Assembly (NCBI GenBank): GCA_965226855.1
Contig: CBDDEE010000025.1
Span: forward strand, 135,646-199,645
DNA: 64,000 nucleotides
Reading direction: 5' to 3'
Source: JAUXJB01 sp965226855
GTDB lineage: Bacteria > Myxococcota_A > UBA9160 > SZUA-336
Position 1 is the stretch's first letter, and each line of letters starts with the position of its first letter. Below the pieces are notes generated by a model. It did not search any database and was not told the origin of the DNA. It saw only the letters and a program-made list of their open reading frames with translations. Of this stretch, positions 59,742 to 64,000 are shown in pieces. The position numbers and the translations under genes were made by a program.

Positions 59742-60809
59742 TCACAGCTGCTTGGCGATTGCCTCGCAGAACTCGCTCGTGCTGGCACCGCCCCCCTGAT
59801 CCGGGGTCAGAACTTCTCCTTCTGCGTAGACGCGGGCCATCGCCGCTCGCAGGCGCTCGGCCGCGGCGTCTTGGCCTAGGTACTCGAGCATCATCGCCGC
59901 GGAAAGCAAAGTGGCGGTGGGGTTGATGATGTTCTGCCCTGCGATGTCGGGGGCGGTGCCATGCGCCGACTCGAAATACGCGTACTCGTCGCCGTAGCAG
60001 CCGCTCGCGGCCAAGCCGAGACCCCCGACGAGCGCGGCCGCGGCATCCGAGAGGACATCGCCGTACAGGTTCGGCAAAACGACGACGTCGAGGCTCGCCG
60101 TATCCGCAACGAGCCGGTGAGCGAAGTCGTCGACGATGAAGACCTGGAGCTCGATGTCGGAGTAGTCGCGCGCGACCTCCTCCACCATCTCGCGGAACAG
60201 CCCGTCCGACAGGGGCAGCATGTTGTGCTTTGTGCCACACGTGACGCGGCCCCGACTCCCGTCCTCCTTGCGCTTGCGAGCCAATTCGAAGGCGAACCGC
60301 GCGACACGCCGGGAGCCCTCCTCGGTGATCACCTTGAGCGCGAAGCGACCGGGCGCCAGCTCGGAGATGGGGCGCCGGGCCGTGCGGCTGATGAGCGGCA
60401 GGGCGTCTAGCTCGCCGATCTCGCCCTCGACGGCGACGTACATGTCTTCCAGGTTCTCGCGCACGATCGCGAAGTCGATGCCCTCGGGACGAGCCAGCGG
60501 GCTTCGATAGCCAGGCAGGTACTTCGTGGGACGTACGTTCGCATAGGTCTTGCGACCCCAGCGCAGATACATCAGCGCGGGAGCACTCGGGCCACTCGTC
60601 GAGCCAAAGAGCGTGGCGTCCGAGGCGTCGATCGCCTGGCGGGACTCTTCCGGGAACAGACTCCCCGCAACCTCGCGCCCAGCCTGCCCGACGGGCGGAT
60701 ACAGCCACTCGATGTCGAGACCGAGCTTCTCGATCAACGCGACGCTGGGCCGCATCGCCTCCGGAGAAGCGTCCTCACCCTCGATCACGACGACCCGCTT
60801 GCGTGTCAT
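59742..60809 (-). CDS. Isocitrate/isopropylmalate dehydrogenase family protein
   Basis: Beta-decarboxylating dehydrogenase of 355 residues. Substrate-binding FAIVRENLEDMYVAVEGEIG, the CGTKHNMLPLSDGLF region, the metal-binding VVLPNLYGDVLSDAAAALVGG and cofactor loop SAHGTAPDIAGQNIINPTA are all visible. The NLEDMY and YLRWGRKTYANVRP segments fit the NAD-type isocitrate or tartrate-like group more than LeuB. No leu genes are near. 28 bp after the MFS transporter gene. Confidence 0.88.
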   Translation of the reverse strand: MTRKRVVVIEGEDASPEAMRPSVALIEKLGLDIEWLYPPVGQAGREVAGSLFPEESRQAIDASDATLFGSTSGPSAPALMYLRWGRKTYANVRPTKYLPGYRSPLARPEGIDFAIVRENLEDMYVAVEGEIGELDALPLISRTARRPISELAPGRFALKVITEEGSRRVARFAFELARKRKEDGSRGRVTCGTKHNMLPLSDGLFREMVEEVARDYSDIELQVFIVDDFAHRLVADTASLDVVVLPNLYGDVLSDAAAALVGGLGLAASGCYGDEYAYFESAHGTAPDIAGQNIINPTATLLSAAMMLEYLGQDAAAERLRAAMARVYAEGEVLTPDQGGGASTSEFCEAIAKQL

Positions 60810-60837
60810 GTCACCTCCGTCATGGTCATGGTCATGC

Positions 60838-62232
60838 TCACTGCGGCGCTTCCACCTGGTTCCGTTCGGTGGATAGCTGCTCCTGGACCTCTTCCAGCGT
60901 CAGCCCCTTCGTCTCGGGTGCGTAGCGCAGCACGAGCAGCGCGCCGATGATGGGACCAATCGCCACGACGCCGATCGACCACGAGATGCCGAGCGGCACG
61001 ATCAAGAACCCGATCGCCATGGGAGTGACAACCTCCGTGATGCGTCCGACCAGGTTCGTTACCCAGCCGTACCCCGTCGCGCGGATCTCCGTCGGGAACA
61101 GCTCCGATGCGTACACGTGGGTCGCCGTGTTCGCCGCGCCGAACGAGAAGACCGTCGAGATCATCCAGAAGTACTGTCCTGCGAGCGTGGTGATCTGGTA
61201 CAGGAAGAAGATCGAGATGGCGGCCAGCACGTAGAAGCTCGCGCACGTGTACTTGCGCCCAATGCGATCGATCAGCCAGCCCGCCACGAAGTGGCCGGCC
61301 ACACCACCCGCGTAGCCCCAGAACACGATGTCCCCGACTTGCGCGGCGCTGAGGCCGATGTATTCGCGGGCAAAGATGACCCAGTAGACGACCGAGGGGC
61401 CGGTCACGAGGTGTACGCAGTTCCAGAGCAGCGCGACCACCGCGGTTCGCTTCCGATACTCAGGCCGCCAGGGAATCGATGCGGCCTCCACCATCTCGCG
61501 AAAGCTCATGCGACGTTTGACCGGTCGCGCCAGCCGCGCTGCCTCGAAGCGCCGGGTCTCGCGCATGGCGAGACGCAGAAAGAGCACGATCCCGAGGGGC
61601 AACGCGCCGAGGGCATAGAGTGCGCGCCAGTTCTCCCCGTCGACGGGCTGTCCAAGGTAGCTCTGGCCGTGGGCAACGATGGTCGAGCCGAGCGTGTGAA
61701 GCCAGTTTCCCTCTGCGCCCGCTTCGAGCAGGACGTAGGGTTGGGTCTTGGCAATGACCATGACGCCGACGGTTGCCAGGCTGGTGAGGACGGCGATCGC
61801 GCGGCCGCGGAGTCGAGCAGGGTACTCCTCGCCGATCATGATCACGGCGAGCGAGTACTCGGCCGTCAGAAACAGTCGAGCCCCGAACTGGCAGAGCATG
61901 AACGTCCACTGGTCGGTGGCGAAGGCGGTCAGTCCGTTGAAGGTCGCGAAGCCGACGATCGTGATCATCATCATCGTGCGGCGGCCCCACCGATCGGCAT
62001 AGACCAGGAAGAAGAACGACAGCATGACGCCGAGACGGATGAAGCCATTCACAAAGCCCCACTCGGCGAGGCTGATGTCGAGGGTGGCGCGCGTATCGGG
62101 TGCAGCGAAGCCGAGCATGCCCGCGTCGAACCCGTCGAAAAGCGTCGCGGTCGATAGCAGCATGAAGAGAAAGACGAGGTAGCGATCGACCTTGACGGCA
62201 TCGACACCCGTCTGCGACGTCTCTGTCGTCAC
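60838..62232 (-). CDS. Major facilitator superfamily transporter (metabolite:H+ symporter type)
   Basis: Permease of 464 residues with 12 helices. The loop 2-3 signature is VYADRWGRRTMMM and the equivalent in the second half LIDRIGRKYTCASFY; EEYPARLRGRAIAV and SELFPTEIRATGYGWV are the sugar/aromatic-acid porter motifs. ATLFDGFDAGMLGF in helix 1 resembles aromatic acid or niacin transporters (DGYD-type). Substrate likely an organic acid. GTG start at 62232. Same direction as the dehydrogenase downstream, so uptake and oxidation of one organic acid is possible. Confidence 0.88.
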   Translation of the reverse strand: MTTETSQTGVDAVKVDRYLVFLFMLLSTATLFDGFDAGMLGFAAPDTRATLDISLAEWGFVNGFIRLGVMLSFFFLVYADRWGRRTMMMITIVGFATFNGLTAFATDQWTFMLCQFGARLFLTAEYSLAVIMIGEEYPARLRGRAIAVLTSLATVGVMVIAKTQPYVLLEAGAEGNWLHTLGSTIVAHGQSYLGQPVDGENWRALYALGALPLGIVLFLRLAMRETRRFEAARLARPVKRRMSFREMVEAASIPWRPEYRKRTAVVALLWNCVHLVTGPSVVYWVIFAREYIGLSAAQVGDIVFWGYAGGVAGHFVAGWLIDRIGRKYTCASFYVLAAISIFFLYQITTLAGQYFWMISTVFSFGAANTATHVYASELFPTEIRATGYGWVTNLVGRITEVVTPMAIGFLIVPLGISWSIGVVAIGPIIGALLVLRYAPETKGLTLEEVQEQLSTERNQVEAPQ

Positions 62233-62392
62233 GGCCCCTGGAACCTCTGCACCGCCCTACCCGCCTCCAGCCGCTGGCCCGCGCAATTATAGCTAACGTT
62301 GCGTTTGCTCAGTTGCGCGCGGAGACGATCCAGCTTGCGCTTCCCATGCTCACGTTCTGGCCATCCCATGCGGCAGAGAGCCCAAGCATGAA

Positions 62393-63535
62393 TCACCGCA
62401 GCACCGTCGCGAGGCGCTCGAGGCCTTCGCGAATGTCCTCGTCCGAGGCAGCGTAGGAGAAACGCAGCCAGCCCTCGCCCGCCTCGCCAAAGTCGATGCC
62501 GGGAGTAACCGCGACGCGTGCGCGCTCGAGCAGCTCGAACGCGAGCGCGCGGGAATCGGAACCGAACGCGCGCGCATCTGCAAAGATGTAGAAGGCTCCG
62601 GCGGGCTCGGTCGGCACCACAAAGCCGATCTCGCGCAGACCCTGCAGCATGCTGCCGCGTCTGCGCAGGTAGGTCTTGCGCATCCGCGCGAGGCTCGCAG
62701 ACCCGTGCGCGAGCGCGGCGATCCCGGCTCGCTGCACGAAGGAGTTCGCCGAGATGAACAGGTTCTGCGCCAGGATCTGCAGCGGGCGCAGCGCGGACTC
62801 GGGCGCGATTACGTAGCCCAGCCGAAAGCCCGTCATGGCGTAGCGCTTCGAGAACCCGTCGAGGACGAAGACCTCGTCTCCCATGGCCAGCGCGGACCGC
62901 TCGCTCCCGTCGTAGCAGAGACCGCTGTAGATTTCGTCGGAGATCAAGGGCACTCCGAGCTCGACCAGCTGGCGCAGCGTGCCCTCGCTCTGCACCGCGC
63001 CAGTGGGATTCGCTGGAGAGCCGAGCACGATCGCGCGCGTCTTGGGGGTGATGGCTCGCTTGATCGTCGCCACGTCCACCCGATACGCCTGCTCTGCTCG
63101 GGTCGGTATCACGACCGGAATGCCGCCGGCGACGTGGATGAAGCCCGGATAGCAGGCGTAGTGCGGGGACGGCAGGATGACCTCATCTCCCGGCGAGACC
63201 AGCAGCGAGAAGACGAGCAGCATCGCCGACGACGTACCGTTCGTCACCAGAATCCGGTCCGGCGAGAGGCGCACCCCCGCGCGCCGCTCGTGGTCGAGAG
63301 CGATGGCCTCGCGCAGCTCCGCGAGTCCGCGGCTATCGGTATAGCGCGTCTCGCCCGCACGCAGCGCGCGCTCGCAGGCTGCGGACACCTCGGGGGGAGG
63401 GGGGAAGTCCGGCTCTCCCACCTCCAGGTGGATGACGTGAGCGCCCTGGCGCTCGAGCTCGAGCGCACGCTCCATTACCTCCATCGCAAGGAAGGGCTCC
63501 ACAAGCTCGACGCGAGTCGCGAGATGCAGGCCCAT
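62393..63535 (-). CDS. Class I/II aminotransferase (aspartate aminotransferase-like)
   Basis: PLP-dependent enzyme of 380 residues. Schiff-base Lys in LDGFSKRYAMTGFRLGY; SPANPTGAVQSEGTLRQL and ISDEIYSGLCY are the fold-type I motifs, and the C-terminal Arg lies in WLRFSYAAS. The amino-donor range cannot be read. ATG at 63535. The 160 bp between it and the MFS gene holds nothing recognisable. Confidence 0.9.
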   Translation of the reverse strand: MGLHLATRVELVEPFLAMEVMERALELERQGAHVIHLEVGEPDFPPPPEVSAACERALRAGETRYTDSRGLAELREAIALDHERRAGVRLSPDRILVTNGTSSAMLLVFSLLVSPGDEVILPSPHYACYPGFIHVAGGIPVVIPTRAEQAYRVDVATIKRAITPKTRAIVLGSPANPTGAVQSEGTLRQLVELGVPLISDEIYSGLCYDGSERSALAMGDEVFVLDGFSKRYAMTGFRLGYVIAPESALRPLQILAQNLFISANSFVQRAGIAALAHGSASLARMRKTYLRRRGSMLQGLREIGFVVPTEPAGAFYIFADARAFGSDSRALAFELLERARVAVTPGIDFGEAGEGWLRFSYAASDEDIREGLERLATVLR

Positions 63536-63597
63536 GGCGTCGGGGCTTACGCGTCTGCCTGCGCCGTGTCAAATCGCGCCCGAGAGGGCCCACAGCA

Positions 63598-64000
63598 TCA
63601 CTCGCGCCAGGAGACCCTCGGAACGATCCAGCCGAGCCCCCCCAGCATGGCGAGGAGGGAGAGGATCGAGACATAGAAGGCTGCCCCCATCCGGAGAACC
63701 GAGCCACCGGGTTCGATGACCGCTCGGCCCGGCCGCTCCGAGTCGTAGTGTACGAAGACCTCGGTGCCCGTGCGGTACTTCCTCACGAGCTCGACCGCGG
63801 AGCCGGACTGCGGAGCAAAGGCCAGACGACTCGACTCGTATGTCGTCGGTCCGACGCTGTAGCGATAACGAACACTGGCAGCGCTCGAGAAGGGGCCCGT
63901 CGAGTGGACGCTCGCCGAGATCACGACTCCACGCGTGGACGGCCACGAGCTCGCGCTGCGACTGACGAGCAGACCCTGCACGCCGAGCCATGCGACAGCG
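63598..64000 (-). CDS. DUF3592-like membrane protein, 5' end beyond window
   Basis: The frame is open through the right window edge, so the start lies outside; a GTG at 63981 is not needed. The visible order is the end of a hydrophobic helix (AWLGVQGLLVSRS), then the extracytoplasmic domain SWPSTRGVVISASVH, RYRYSVGPTTYESSRL and FVHYDSERPGRAVIEPG, and a C-terminal helix (FYVSILSLLAMLGGLGWIV). That is the usual DUF3592 plan of two helices flanking a small beta domain. Function unknown. Confidence 0.75.
   Translation of the reverse strand, partial: AVAWLGVQGLLVSRSASSWPSTRGVVISASVHSTGPFSSAASVRYRYSVGPTTYESSRLAFAPQSGSAVELVRKYRTGTEVFVHYDSERPGRAVIEPGGSVLRMGAAFYVSILSLLAMLGGLGWIVPRVSWRE

Overview
The window is high-GC, gene-dense bacterial chromosome. 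There is no rRNA, tRNA, CRISPR array or prophage that I can see. The gene mix is several acyl-CoA dehydrogenases and enoyl-CoA hydratases, a carotenoid oxygenase, a Rieske oxygenase, two A-type cytochrome oxidase operons, a bd-like oxidase, HemY next to HemH, and EgtB. This suggests an aerobic, lipid-using member of the deltaproteobacterial lineages (Myxococcota, Desulfobacterota or Binatota grade). That placement is an inference from content, not from a marker gene.

Layout. 1-8514: a lipoprotein-type SppA peptidase, an Lhr helicase, ArgC, a secreted VWA protein and a CysH-type APS/PAPS reductase. 8521-13660: cytochrome oxidase operon 1 on the minus strand, with a diheme cytochrome c, a 34-residue membrane peptide, CoxB, CoxA, CoxC, CoxD, a second subunit-III protein and a small CxxC membrane protein. 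13741-22087: Tag glycosylase, a UbiB-type kinase, an enoyl-CoA hydratase, an HxlR-SCP2 regulator with two acyl-CoA dehydrogenases, a broken carotenoid oxygenase and an AEC transporter. 22098-30878: a lipoprotein cytochrome c, CtaB and CtaA, then a membrane protein made of three tandem copies of one domain, then cytochrome oxidase operon 2. 31069-40343: a plus-strand run holding a bd-like oxidase subunit without CydB, three cytochrome c proteins, a universal-stress/PCP_red protein, a GNAT-like protein, an Mrp-type ATPase and a small zinc-ribbon/PCP_red protein. 40350-44061: convergent radical SAM/PCP_red protein, HemY and HemH. 44318-64000: L33, RfbA, a thioesterase, a 92-bp tandem repeat array, GST, a broken enoyl-CoA hydratase, an ABC-class ATPase, SIS and EgtB proteins, an acyl-CoA dehydrogenase, aldo/keto reductase, a Rieske oxygenase, asparaginase, a YceK-like lipoprotein, an isocitrate/isopropylmalate dehydrogenase, an MFS transporter, an aminotransferase and a partial DUF3592 protein.

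How the genes fit together. Positions 8.7-44 kb form a respiratory island. It holds two complete A1-type cytochrome c oxidases, the heme A pathway they need (CtaA, CtaB), the last two steps of heme b synthesis (HemY, HemH), and a third, unusual bd-like oxidase with its own c-type cytochromes.

The most unusual part is 31-41.6 kb. Five copies of a small helical domain resembling the PCP_red domain of light-independent protochlorophyllide reductase are spread over three neighbouring proteins: the universal stress protein, a zinc-ribbon protein and a radical SAM enzyme. They sit beside an Mrp-type ATPase, a bd-like oxidase and heme-synthesis genes. I read this as a candidate accessory or maturation module for an atypical oxidase; that is inference. 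Other points worth attention are the triplicated membrane protein, the palindromic 92-bp repeat family at three intergenic sites, and small CxxC membrane proteins that end both cytochrome oxidase operons.
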